Virus record (IMG/VR): IMGVR_UViG_3300049726_000088 | Location: 1 to 64,000 of that record | Reading direction: 5' to 3' (one strand) | Length of the DNA stretch: 64,000 bases | Source of the DNA: a virus | In this document: positions 42,807-51,429 of the stretch, in pieces | Position numbering within the stretch: position 1 is the first letter of the stretch | How the letters are laid out: every line of letters starts with the position of its first letter | Position numbers and translations under genes: made by a program | The notes under the pieces: model-generated | The model's database searches: none | Told to the model about the DNA's origin: nothing | Seen by the model: the letters and a program-made list of their open reading frames with translations, nothing else

Positions 42807-42808
42807 AA

Positions 42809-43960
42809 TTATTTCATATTTTCTAATATTCTCAATGTATCATCAAAACTTTCAATTATATTCATTGCTTCATGATATGTTACAGCAATAAATCTTCTTT
42901 TACCAACAGTATTAAACACTCCAAGTCTATCCATATCAAATAAAAATCCTTCAACCATTTTATTAGAATTTCCTATATTTGTTTTCTCAGCAACCAATTC
43001 TTTTAATTCTAAACCACTTATTACTTTATCGCCATTTGTTAATTTACCATCATTATATACAAATGTTAATAGTGAACGATATCTATCTTTTTTCGTATAT
43101 ATTTTTTCAAATTTTTGTTGATGTATAATAAATAAATTATATTCAAACCATTCTCTAAAATATACACCAGCAAAAATGATAATTTCACAAAAACATGCAA
43201 CAATTACAAATAAAATAATGTTTTGTACATCTTCTGTCTTATTAACATTTTTTACTTCACTAAGATTTGTTTTTAAATCAACAACATTTTGAGATAATTT
43301 ATCTTCGATTTTATCCACTTCATTTTGATTAATTTCAATAATTTTTACATTTTTATCAATATTTGCTTGATATTGATTTCTAATTGTTATATAAGTAACT
43401 GGAGTTTCTGTTAATTTTTGACGTAAATCATTATTAATCATTCTTAAAGTTGTATTATCATCCTCATATGTTTTCTTTTTCTTTTCATATAATATTGATA
43501 AACTATCGGTAATATTTGTTGTTTTATTTTCAATAACATTATCTTTATAAGTGCTTGTTGATGCCAAATTTTTTGAACCAATTATTGATAAGTAAAAGCT
43601 CAAAAGAATTATTGAAACTGATATTGTTAACCAACCAACAATACTTGCTTTTATTTTCTTTTTATTTGAAACAAAATCTGTTGAAAAACTCCTAATTAAA
43701 TATCGTTTAATTACTTCAAAAATAACAAGAAATATTATTGTGAAAGTAAATGCAAAAATACTTGCCCAAATACCACCGATTAAATTAATTGTAATTGCTT
43801 TTAATAAACCCGGATATACAAGAAAGTATGAAAAGAAAATAGAACCAGCATTTCCAATAAAAGAGAATAAATATAACCACTTATCAAGACCCTTATTATT
43901 ACCCTCAAAGTCTTTAGTGTTAATCTTTTTTCTTAATTCATCATATTTTTTTAAATCCAT
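42809..43960 (-). CDS. Membrane protein with long coiled-coil loop
   Basis: 383 aa, not recognised. Hydrophobic segments at about 28-50, 58-85, 105-126 and 246-268 suggest four transmembrane helices. Between the third and fourth is an extracytoplasmic loop of about 120 residues rich in coiled-coil heptads. The C-terminal 110 residues look like a soluble winged-helix-like domain (LTFVYNDGKLTNGDKVISGLELKELVAEK). It might sense the envelope and signal inside (inference). Confidence 0.6.
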   Translation of the reverse strand: MDLKKYDELRKKINTKDFEGNNKGLDKWLYLFSFIGNAGSIFFSYFLVYPGLLKAITINLIGGIWASIFAFTFTIIFLVIFEVIKRYLIRSFSTDFVSNKKKIKASIVGWLTISVSIILLSFYLSIIGSKNLASTSTYKDNVIENKTTNITDSLSILYEKKKKTYEDDNTTLRMINNDLRQKLTETPVTYITIRNQYQANIDKNVKIIEINQNEVDKIEDKLSQNVVDLKTNLSEVKNVNKTEDVQNIILFVIVACFCEIIIFAGVYFREWFEYNLFIIHQQKFEKIYTKKDRYRSLLTFVYNDGKLTNGDKVISGLELKELVAEKTNIGNSNKMVEGFLFDMDRLGVFNTVGKRRFIAVTYHEAMNIIESFDDTLRILENMK

Positions 43961-43974
43961 ATCTACAGTTTATC

Positions 43975-43984
43975 CATAAATAGT
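43975..43984 (-). promoter_or_regulatory. Late-promoter-like motif ACTATTTATG (two mismatches)
   Basis: A variant of the decamer 14 nt before the ATG at 43960. Confidence 0.35.
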
Positions 43985-43998
43985 TTTAGAATACGTTT

Positions 43999-46900
43999 TT
44001 ATTCTAATATAAGTGATGATATTCCATCTTCATTTAATTCGACATTAATTAAATAATCAGGATTAATATTTGCATTATGTTCAACAACCAATACTTTCTT
44101 CATATTATTTTTTATTAATTGTAATATTTCAATAAATTCTTCAATACTATCCTCATCTAATTTACCCATTACTTCATCAAGTAAAAATATTGTTGGTTTT
44201 GCTTTTACATTAATTTGATTTAATGCAAATTTCAATACTACACTAGAAAATGTTCTTTCCTTACCACTAGCACTAATACAATCAATAATTGCAGGTCTGT
44301 CATTATATTTTAATTTGGGTCTAAGTTCATCTAAATCAAGCCATACTTTAAATTGTGCAACAGATAATATATTTTCCAGAGTTAAATTAATTTTTGGTAT
44401 AATATAATTACTTAACATTTGTCTTGGTATACCATCCCGATGAACGCATTTTTTATAAAGATTCATAACCGTATCTCTATATTCTTGTGCTTTAAAATCT
44501 ATAATTAATACTTCATTATTTTTAATTTTTAATTGTTTTTCACCAATATTTGTTTTTCTAATATATACATTTTCATTCTCATTGGTTTTTTCAGTTTCAA
44601 GTTCGTTTAATTTTAATTTAGCTGTAGCAATACCCTTTTCAATCTTTTGATTTTCTTCAATTTGAAGTAAACTATTCTCATGGCTTGTTATCTTTTGTTC
44701 AAGAATACCAATTTTTAGTTCTTCATTTTGAATTTTTATTGGAACTTGGTCTAATTCTATTTGTAATTCTTTACGTTTTTCAACATCATTTTTTTCATTG
44801 GTGAGTGTTCCTATTTCTTTAAGAATCTCTTCCATTTCTAATGCAGATTGTTTTATACTTTCATTTATTTTTTCAATTTCATTAATCTTTACATTAATTA
44901 TTATTTGATGTTCATGTATATCAATTGCTTGTTTTACATTAATTTTATCAGCAATAATATACATTTCCTTTTCCTTTTCTTTAACAGCATTTTCAATATG
45001 GTCTTTATGTTCTTGTTTTTCAATAACTTGTCCACATTGACTACAAATTTTACTATTTTTGAGGTCAGCAATTTCTTTTTTTAATTTAATACCGTCTTGT
45101 TTTAATTTAAAAATATCACCATTAATTATTTCAATTTTATGTTCTTCTTCAGATTTTAGCCGTTCAAGATTTTTAATTTCTAATTTTTTATTATATTCAG
45201 TAGTTTTATGTGTATCTTTTTGTTCAAGAAGAATTTTTAATTTTTCAATATCATATGTTTCTTTCAATGGTATTATACTTTGCTTTAAAACCATTTCTTG
45301 TGCCTTTATTTCAATGATATTCTTTTTATTGGCACTTATGTCCTCTCGTGCTTTATCTACGTCCAGATTGTAAATTTCTGAGTCTATTTTATATAATTTC
45401 TTTGAAAGGTCTTCCACATATTTTCTACCAATTTCAATTCGATTTTGAATGTCAGGAAGTTTTACTGTTTCAATTTGAGTTATTTCTCCTTCAAGTGCAA
45501 TAATTTCCTGTTGTAACCTTGCATTCTCCATATTTGTAAATTCTACATTACATAAAACTCTAGGTTTTTCATTAACCCGTTTTTGATAAACTTTAAGACC
45601 TTCAAGTTTTTTATCAAATATATCCAATCCGCTATCATAGAGCAAACTGTCGATAAATGTAGACATATCGTTACTGAGTATGCGATTGAGTGAATCGGAA
45701 GTTGTCATTACAATTCGCATAAAATTATCATAACTGCCGATAATTGATTCTACTTTCTTTTGAGTTTTTACTCTATGGTTTTCATCAAGTTTTTCTATTG
45801 ATGTTTCGTCATTCATTTCATCATCTGGCGTTGCCAGCATATAATAACTCAATGTTGTTGGTGCACCAGTAATTTCTCCACATTTGTTTTTATTAATTTC
45901 TGTTTTCTTTTTAATACCAAAATATTCACCATTAGCTTCAATAATCATATATACCTCACATGATGTTGCACCATTTCTATTATTAATAAATCGTATGTCA
46001 CCGTATTTCATACGAGTTTCAGTTTCCAAAGTTTTACCAAAAAGCGCATAACTAATTGATTTTAAAATAGTTGTCTTGCCGAAAGTATTTTTTCCGATTA
46101 TTTGATATAGACCATCTTCATTTCTCCAGTCAATATCAAATTGACCATATGACATAAAATTTTTACCACCAAATTTGACAACATTCCATTCTATACTTTG
46201 GTCTTCAACTATATCAATTTCTGTAAGTATTTCTTCATCTAATGCAATTACATCATTAACAAGTTGTTCATCACTACCTATTTTAGTTAAAAATTCTTTA
46301 AAAATTTCATGTTGAACTTCTTTTGTGGTTACATTTTGTAATGAAACATTTTCATTTACATCAATTTTTTCATTTTCAAGAAATTCATTTTTATGTGAAA
46401 TTGTGACATTTTTATGTTTAGATTTTAAATATTCAATTACTTTTCTCTCATTTTCTTTAGTACGTGTTTGTGGTAATGTGCCCCAAATGAATCTAATTTT
46501 CATATATTTGGTTGGATTTTCAATTTCGAAATCCAAATCATCAAAATCAACATATTGTGTAATTCTAATATTTTTAAATGAATAATCATCATATATGGGA
46601 ATTTCTTGAACTGTTTTATTTAAAATATTCCACAGAAGATATCCGTGAAAACAAGAATCTCCTTCTGTAACATCCTGACTTACAAGGCTTCCACAATATC
46701 CTTTAGTTTTATTTTTATCTAAGTATTGTTGGATATGAATATCAGCAAAAAAACCAAAGTCTGATTTGAAGTCTGAAAGTTTATAATATGATTTACTTTT
46801 CATTTCAAAACCTGTTGTGGTTTTACAACCATTTATTGGGTCATGGAAAAGGTCAATATAAACCCTCTTATTAGTTTTTCTATCAATTTCAATTTGCTTG

Positions 46901-47325
46901 CCTTGTTTGGTTTTCCAAGAATTGTTGTTCTTATCACCATGATGCCAAACCACCCATGTTACATTTTCATCATCATAAAATCCGGTCTTATTATAATAAA
47001 TAATATTAGGATTGTTTAATATTTTTGTTATAGCTTCAATGCTATCAGTTCTTTTATTATTTTTACGAAGAAAATCATGATTACCACGAGTTATTCTAAC
47101 AGGAGCAATATTTGCTAATGTATTTAAAAAATTTGAAGCTAGAACTAATTGTTCGCTTTCGAGATTTAAATAATCATGAACGAGGTCTCCTACAATTACT
47201 ATCCTATCAGGTTTTTGTTCTTCTAAACTTTTATATAAGGTTTCAAATACTTTTTGATATTCTTCATTACGAGATGGTGATTTGCGTATATGAATATCCC
47301 CAAGATGGGCAATTTTTTGAATCAT
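43999..47325 (-). CDS. Fused SbcD-SbcC (Mre11-Rad50, T4 gp47-gp46 type) recombination nuclease
   Basis: One chain carries both subunits. N-terminal metallophosphoesterase: LGDIHIR (8-14), VGDLVHD (45-51), RGNHDF (80-85). ABC-type ATPase: Walker A GKNTFGKTT (411-419), a long two-way coiled coil with the zinc-hook CSQC near 763, and the C-terminal lobe with a signature-like SASGKE and Walker B TIFLLDEV near 1043-1050. In T4 and bacteria these are separate proteins that resect DNA ends for recombination. No frameshift site is needed: the frame is continuous. Head of the minus-strand block with its own promoter. Confidence 0.92.
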   Translation of the reverse strand: MIQKIAHLGDIHIRKSPSRNEEYQKVFETLYKSLEEQKPDRIVIVGDLVHDYLNLESEQLVLASNFLNTLANIAPVRITRGNHDFLRKNNKRTDSIEAITKILNNPNIIYYNKTGFYDDENVTWVVWHHGDKNNNSWKTKQGKQIEIDRKTNKRVYIDLFHDPINGCKTTTGFEMKSKSYYKLSDFKSDFGFFADIHIQQYLDKNKTKGYCGSLVSQDVTEGDSCFHGYLLWNILNKTVQEIPIYDDYSFKNIRITQYVDFDDLDFEIENPTKYMKIRFIWGTLPQTRTKENERKVIEYLKSKHKNVTISHKNEFLENEKIDVNENVSLQNVTTKEVQHEIFKEFLTKIGSDEQLVNDVIALDEEILTEIDIVEDQSIEWNVVKFGGKNFMSYGQFDIDWRNEDGLYQIIGKNTFGKTTILKSISYALFGKTLETETRMKYGDIRFINNRNGATSCEVYMIIEANGEYFGIKKKTEINKNKCGEITGAPTTLSYYMLATPDDEMNDETSIEKLDENHRVKTQKKVESIIGSYDNFMRIVMTTSDSLNRILSNDMSTFIDSLLYDSGLDIFDKKLEGLKVYQKRVNEKPRVLCNVEFTNMENARLQQEIIALEGEITQIETVKLPDIQNRIEIGRKYVEDLSKKLYKIDSEIYNLDVDKAREDISANKKNIIEIKAQEMVLKQSIIPLKETYDIEKLKILLEQKDTHKTTEYNKKLEIKNLERLKSEEEHKIEIINGDIFKLKQDGIKLKKEIADLKNSKICSQCGQVIEKQEHKDHIENAVKEKEKEMYIIADKINVKQAIDIHEHQIIINVKINEIEKINESIKQSALEMEEILKEIGTLTNEKNDVEKRKELQIELDQVPIKIQNEELKIGILEQKITSHENSLLQIEENQKIEKGIATAKLKLNELETEKTNENENVYIRKTNIGEKQLKIKNNEVLIIDFKAQEYRDTVMNLYKKCVHRDGIPRQMLSNYIIPKINLTLENILSVAQFKVWLDLDELRPKLKYNDRPAIIDCISASGKERTFSSVVLKFALNQINVKAKPTIFLLDEVMGKLDEDSIEEFIEILQLIKNNMKKVLVVEHNANINPDYLINVELNEDGISSLILE

Positions 47326-47356
47326 TTCATAATCAAATTACATAAAATTATTTTTA

Positions 47357-47388
47357 CAAATATATTGAAAAGCCACGTATAATGCAAG
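47357..47388 (-). promoter_or_regulatory. Phage promoter, CCTTG class, SbcDC-like gene
   Basis: Minus strand: CTTG (47388-47385) inside AAAATCCTTGCAT, 20 nt, TATATTTG (47364-47357), 31 nt before the ATG at 47325. Confidence 0.55.
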
Positions 47389-47402
47389 GATTTTAAAAAT
47401 TT

Positions 47403-47433
47403 GTCAACGTGTCTATTTTAGTGTCAAGATGTC
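47403..47433 (+). promoter_or_regulatory. Candidate operator: paired GTCAAnnTGTC repeats
   Basis: GTCAACGTGTC (47403-47413) and GTCAAGATGTC (47423-47433) are direct repeats with a 20-bp period, directly before the -7-like box TATATTTG (47435-47442). They lie between the SbcDC-like and Hsp20 promoters and could control either. Confidence 0.4.
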
Positions 47434-47506
47434 ATATATTTGTTTATGGTATAACATTTGATTAATTCTAATTAAAAATAATTTTATATTTAAAAATTTA
47501 TATAAT

Positions 47507-47914
47507 ATGTTAATAAAAAGATTTCACTATGACCCATTCATAAGTTTGTTTGATGACATGATGAATGATGCATCAACAAGTACTACAACAGCAAGAATAC
47601 CCAAACATAATGTCATTGAAAATGATAAAGAATTTCAAATAGAAATATCATTAGCTGGTGTAAAAAAAGATGATATGAATATTAATATTGACAAAGATGT
47701 TATGACAATTAAAGCTGAACGTAAAGAAATAAAAGATGTAAAATATAATCGTAAACAAACTTATTTTGGTAAATACGAAAGAATGTTTGTGCTTCCAGAC
47801 GAAATTGATAAAGAAAATATTAGTGCTTCATTAGTTGATGGAATACTTAGAGTAATTGTTCCTAAACTCGTGGGTGATACAAAGTTAACTAAAAAAACAA
47901 TTGAGATTAAGTAA
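47507..47914 (+). CDS. Small heat-shock protein, Hsp20/alpha-crystallin family
   Basis: An alpha-crystallin domain fills residues about 28-120: VIENDKEFQIEISLAGVKKDDMNINIDKDVMTIKAERKE, then YGKYERMF-type strand and SLVDGILRVIVPK. The short N-terminal arm starts with FHYDPFISLFDDM, typical of class A bacterial sHsps. It holds unfolding proteins, and in phages may protect virion assembly. It is an isolated plus-strand gene flanked by minus-strand genes, with its own regulatory region and a terminator. The ATG at 47507 leaves a 5' UTR of about 60 nt. Confidence 0.92.
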   Translation: MLIKRFHYDPFISLFDDMMNDASTSTTTARIPKHNVIENDKEFQIEISLAGVKKDDMNINIDKDVMTIKAERKEIKDVKYNRKQTYFGKYERMFVLPDEIDKENISASLVDGILRVIVPKLVGDTKLTKKTIEIK

Positions 47915-47940
47915 ATATATTAAGAGTCCCAAAAATAAAA

Positions 47941-47962
47941 AAGGCATCGAATATGATGCTTT
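47941..47962. terminator. Bidirectional terminator
   Basis: A hairpin AAGGCATC/GATGCTTT (one G-U pair, 6-nt loop) between A and T tracts, in the 50-nt gap between convergent genes; it can end both the Hsp20 and ArdC-like transcripts. Confidence 0.75.
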
Positions 47963-47964
47963 TT

Positions 47965-49329
47965 TTATTGTTCTGGTTGCATTTGTTGTTGCATACTTGT
48001 TCTTGCAGCTTCAAATTCATCTTTATATACATCAATTTGACCAATTATAAAGTTTGATACATCAGTAATTGTTGTAATATTTTCTTTAATTAATTGTTTG
48101 CTACTTAATTTACCCTGTGCTTGCCATAAAGCCATATATGTTGGGTGATGTTCTACTGATAATCCATAATGCTTACAAAGAACTGCAGATACTGTTTCTG
48201 CTTGAATTTCTTTAATTTGTTTTATCATTGCAAAATTTAAATCACCTTTTTTCTGAAAATAATCTAATGCTTTATTATAAAATTTACCACCTGATTGATG
48301 TAATAAATCGTGTGCCCATTCATGAAATATTGTTGATGCAGCACCACTACCAGTCGCATTCTGACTAACATTTATTTGTCCTTTTCTACTCCAGCCAGCT
48401 TCACCTGCAGTTGCAGGGTCTTGTGTTACTCTCATGCCCATCTTTTCCAAACTTTTTTTTGCAATTGTAAATAATGCTTTTGCATCGGCACGGTCATCAT
48501 ATTCACCTTCCCATTCCGGTTTATCTTGAATTGGTTCACCTTCTGTATTTGCAACATCATAAACAACACATGGGTCGAATTTTACATGAACAATATTTCT
48601 TCTTGTTTTAATTGCATTCATTTTAGTATTATCAATTTGTTCAATACCTGCTTCAACTTTTGTAACATATTCATTATCTCTATTTTGCTGGTCTAAAGTA
48701 TATTGAGAAAGTTTTCCATCTGCAGTTTTAAAAAATTTATTTGCACACCAAATTGAAATTGCTTTCTTTTTATCAATGACTTTTCTATGAAATTTTTTAT
48801 TCCATTTACCTTCACCTGCAACCTGTGTTGCATTTGGGTCTTGTAAATAGATTAACATGATATTACTGAAACTATATTTATGAAATTTATGAGAAAAATC
48901 TAAAAATTTTTGAAATTCTGCACTTGCTGCTCTTTCATCAGTAGCATTTGCAATATCTTCAATATATTGTTCTATTTTTGTTTCAAGTTCTGATTTTGTT
49001 TTTGCTGGCATACTTGAATTTTGAACTTCGGATTTAAGATTTTCTAATTGTGACATAAAATCTTCAAGATTACCAGTTTGACCACCTTGTGTTTCTAATT
49101 CAGCATTAATTGTTTTTAATCCATCAAGAACTGCAGTACTTAATTTATTTCCGAACATCCACCATTCTTTACCATTCCATTGAAAACCAAGTGCAGATAA
49201 TTTTTCTTTTACTTTTTTTGTTTCTAAATTTACATCAGAAACTACAATATATCTCACATAAGATTTTCCTTCTTTACTGGTAAGATTTTGCTTTTGTAGA
49301 TTAACATACTCGAAAATACCTTTTTTCAT
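47965..49329 (-). CDS. ArdC-like protein with M-type metallopeptidase site
   Basis: The C-terminal two-thirds resembles ArdC antirestriction proteins: FLDFSHKFHKYSFSNIMLIYLQDPNATQVAG (about 165-195), then the zinc-peptidase motif HEWAH (about 336-340) and a downstream Glu ligand in IQAETV (near 374). ArdC proteins bind single-stranded DNA and protect incoming DNA from restriction. Residues 1-70 form an extra N-terminal domain (VRYIVVSDVNLETKK, WNGKEWWMFG) that may bind DNA. A late-type motif 16 nt upstream would allow packaging for injection with the DNA (inference). Confidence 0.78.
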   Translation of the reverse strand: MKKGIFEYVNLQKQNLTSKEGKSYVRYIVVSDVNLETKKVKEKLSALGFQWNGKEWWMFGNKLSTAVLDGLKTINAELETQGGQTGNLEDFMSQLENLKSEVQNSSMPAKTKSELETKIEQYIEDIANATDERAASAEFQKFLDFSHKFHKYSFSNIMLIYLQDPNATQVAGEGKWNKKFHRKVIDKKKAISIWCANKFFKTADGKLSQYTLDQQNRDNEYVTKVEAGIEQIDNTKMNAIKTRRNIVHVKFDPCVVYDVANTEGEPIQDKPEWEGEYDDRADAKALFTIAKKSLEKMGMRVTQDPATAGEAGWSRKGQINVSQNATGSGAASTIFHEWAHDLLHQSGGKFYNKALDYFQKKGDLNFAMIKQIKEIQAETVSAVLCKHYGLSVEHHPTYMALWQAQGKLSSKQLIKENITTITDVSNFIIGQIDVYKDEFEAARTSMQQQMQPEQ

Positions 49330-49345
49330 AGTATCAAATATTTTT

Positions 49346-49355
49346 TATAAATACT
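49346..49355 (-). promoter_or_regulatory. Late-promoter-like motif AGTATTTATA
   Basis: Exact decamer, 16 nt before the ATG of the ArdC-like gene and just beyond the stop of the sigma gene. Confidence 0.5.
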
Positions 49356-49359
49356 TGAT

Positions 49360-49977
49360 TTAATTGTAAATTATCTCTGGGTTATTTTTTTTGAGTTTGG
49401 TTTTTATATAATTAACTCTATTACTAATTGTAGAACTTGTAACATTAAATTCTTTTCCAATTTCGCAATAATCGTATCCTTGAACGTATTTCATATCAAG
49501 CAATGTAAAATCTTGTGGTGATATTTGTGTTGAAATATAACTTATTGAACTATTATTTTCGAATTCCATATTATTTGTAGTACATATTCCATTTGCCATA
49601 AATGTTAAACTGCATGTATTATTGGATGTCGTGGTGAATGAATTACTAATATCTGCTGATGATGTAAATGATATATTACCAGTTATTGATGTAGCGGTAC
49701 AAGAATTATTTCTCCATTTATCAATCATATAATTTTTAGCAATACTAAAAACCCATGACCTAAATTTTGATTTTGTACAATCAAATGATTTTAAATTTAA
49801 AAAAACTTTAATCATTATTTCAGATACATCATCTTCAAGGTCGTAATAAATAGAATATTTACTTTTTAAAAAATTTTTAACAGATTTTTTATATTTGTTA
49901 TATAGTTTTTCTTGTGCTTGTTGATTTCCATTCAAAATATTTTGAATAAGTATCGTATCTTCCTGTTCTATTATCAT
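49360..49977 (-). CDS. ECF-type RNA polymerase sigma factor
   Basis: Region 2 is visible in ILNGNQQAQEKLYNKYKKSVKNFL, DLEDDVSEIMIKVFLNLKSF and FRSWVFSIAKNYMIDKWR (about residues 12-95); region 4 in DFTLLDMKYVQGYDYCEIGKEFNVTSSTISNRVNYIKTKL (about 160-200) with its helix-turn-helix. The linker between them is Ser/Thr/Asn-rich and unusually long. A start at 49977 keeps all of region 2; an ATG at 50010 also exists. Either start overlaps the end of the primase gene, by 80 nt or more, in another frame. It probably directs host RNA polymerase to phage promoters. Confidence 0.85.
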   Translation of the reverse strand: MIIEQEDTILIQNILNGNQQAQEKLYNKYKKSVKNFLKSKYSIYYDLEDDVSEIMIKVFLNLKSFDCTKSKFRSWVFSIAKNYMIDKWRNNSCTATSITGNISFTSSADISNSFTTTSNNTCSLTFMANGICTTNNMEFENNSSISYISTQISPQDFTLLDMKYVQGYDYCEIGKEFNVTSSTISNRVNYIKTKLKKNNPEIIYN

Positions 49978-50968
49978 ATGGTTTTTGTAACTTATTAATA
50001 AAATAATCATCTATAGTTAAACCTCTTGCAGTATAAAGACTTTTAATTACTTCATCAATTCCTTTATTTTTACGAAGTTCATCTAAATCTTTTTCATTTG
50101 GAATTTTAACTAATTTAACCCTTTCTTCACAGCCAACATAAATAGTATGTAACATATAATATAGTTCTATAGCATTTTTATAGGCATCAGGGTCTAACAA
50201 AATAACGACATCAGGTTTTAATTCTTGCAGTTTCAAAAACAATGTGGCTGATAATGTTTTTCCTAATATTGGTATAATATTGACGGGAAATGATAACATT
50301 TCAAACGCACCTTCAACAAGGTATACAGTAGAATCCCAATTTACAAAACCTTCATTAAAAATGATTTTATCTTTATCCGCAAATGGATTTAAATATTTTT
50401 TTCTTTTTTCTTTCGGGTCATAACTTCTACCAACAAAATAATTTATTTCACCGTTCTTATCATAAGATGGAATAATTATTCTTTTAGCATATTTTCCAGT
50501 AGTACAAAAACCAAGCCGATATTTTAAAATAATATCTCGACTTATTTTTCTTTCATTAATGATATAATTATATGCTTCAAAATGTTCAGGATTTCCTTCT
50601 TCTAATTGAGAAAACGATATCATTTCATTAGGAAGTTTAATTTGTACAAATTCTTTTTCATCTTCATTATTACTATAATCAATTAAAATGTTAGCATATG
50701 ACTTATATATATCATAATCCATATGACTACCAAACATTCTAATTAACCTACCCAAAGAACCAGAAAATTTAGGTTCATCACATTTCCAACAACGAAACAT
50801 TCGTTTGGCAGTATTTATTTCCAAATTAAATTTTTCATCTGGATAAGATAAACCTTCTCTTTCTTGACAACGAGGACAATTTACTTGCAATTGTTCGCTT
50901 TGCAAATAACCATTAACATCACCAAAAATATTTTGAATGATAGCGTGAAATTCTTGTCCTCTAACCAT
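49898..50968 (-). CDS. DNA primase (DnaG-type, zinc finger plus TOPRIM)
   Basis: An N-terminal CHC2-like zinc ribbon (CPRC near residue 31, FRCWKC near 58) is followed by the RNA polymerase basic region (FCTTGKYAKRIIIPSYDKNGEINYFVGRSY) and a TOPRIM domain: VYLVEGAFEML (catalytic Glu) and PDVVILLDPDAY (DxD), residues about 215-265. It makes RNA primers for lagging-strand synthesis. No helicase domain is attached. The -7 box lies 4 nt before the ATG, so the mRNA may be leaderless. Confidence 0.9.
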   Translation of the reverse strand: MVRGQEFHAIIQNIFGDVNGYLQSEQLQVNCPRCQEREGLSYPDEKFNLEINTAKRMFRCWKCDEPKFSGSLGRLIRMFGSHMDYDIYKSYANILIDYSNNEDEKEFVQIKLPNEMISFSQLEEGNPEHFEAYNYIINERKISRDIILKYRLGFCTTGKYAKRIIIPSYDKNGEINYFVGRSYDPKEKRKKYLNPFADKDKIIFNEGFVNWDSTVYLVEGAFEMLSFPVNIIPILGKTLSATLFLKLQELKPDVVILLDPDAYKNAIELYYMLHTIYVGCEERVKLVKIPNEKDLDELRKNKGIDEVIKSLYTARGLTIDDYFINKLQKPYDNRTGRYDTYSKYFEWKSTSTRKTI

Positions 50969-50972
50969 TATA

Positions 50973-51003
50973 CAAATATAAAAAAAAAATGCCCTAAATC
51001 AAA
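50973..51003 (-). promoter_or_regulatory. Bacteroidetes-type promoter, primase gene
   Basis: Minus strand: TTTG (51003-51000), 19 nt, TATATTTG (50980-50973); the ATG at 50968 follows after 4 nt. It overlaps the upstream terminator hairpin. Confidence 0.5.
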
Positions 51004-51015
51004 GGAATTTAAGGC
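50991..51015 (-). terminator. Intrinsic terminator
   Basis: Stem GCCTTAAAT/ATTTAGGGC (one G-U pair) with a 7-nt loop and a run of nine T's on the minus strand, 24 nt after the gene ending at 51039. Confidence 0.8.
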
Positions 51016-51038
51016 AAATCATATAAATATTTTTAATT

Positions 51039-51389
51039 TTATTTTTTCATTTCATTAATTTTCTTTTCAGAAAATTCAGTACAAAAAGCTAGTTCTTTAT
51101 CGTTTTCATATAATTCTTCATCAAAAGTATTATATTCATAATATTGTTCTTTAATTTCTTGAACAATATTTTCTATATCATCAGTGGTAATATCAACAAC
51201 TGCACCAATTCGTCTTATTATTGGAAATGAGAGTGATTCAATATCTCCATTATTAGATATATCATTTTCTACTAAATAATTTAATAAGAATTCAAATGAT
51301 GTTGCAACCATTTCTTTTCTATCTTCAGGAAGACCATCTAACATTCCAGTTTTAGACCATCTTTCAATAATTTGTTCATTTGTTTTCAT
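51039..51389 (-). CDS. Hypothetical protein, 116 aa
   Basis: Not recognised. Acidic, helical; begins MKTNEQIIERWSKTGMLDGLPEDRKE and continues with VATSFEFLLNYLVENDIS, a pattern seen in several large phages without known function. It is the last gene before a terminator. Confidence 0.6.
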   Translation of the reverse strand: MKTNEQIIERWSKTGMLDGLPEDRKEMVATSFEFLLNYLVENDISNNGDIESLSFPIIRRIGAVVDITTDDIENIVQEIKEQYYEYNTFDEELYENDKELAFCTEFSEKKINEMKK

Positions 51390-51429
51390 AAATATTATAT
51401 TTAAAAATTCATTTATTTATATCAATAAT

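Noticed and set aside
44848-46585. Plus-strand open frames opposite the SbcDC-like gene
   Set aside because: They are antisense shadows of a coding region with clear domains; their sequence is dominated by F, I, N and S, as expected from AT-rich antisense.
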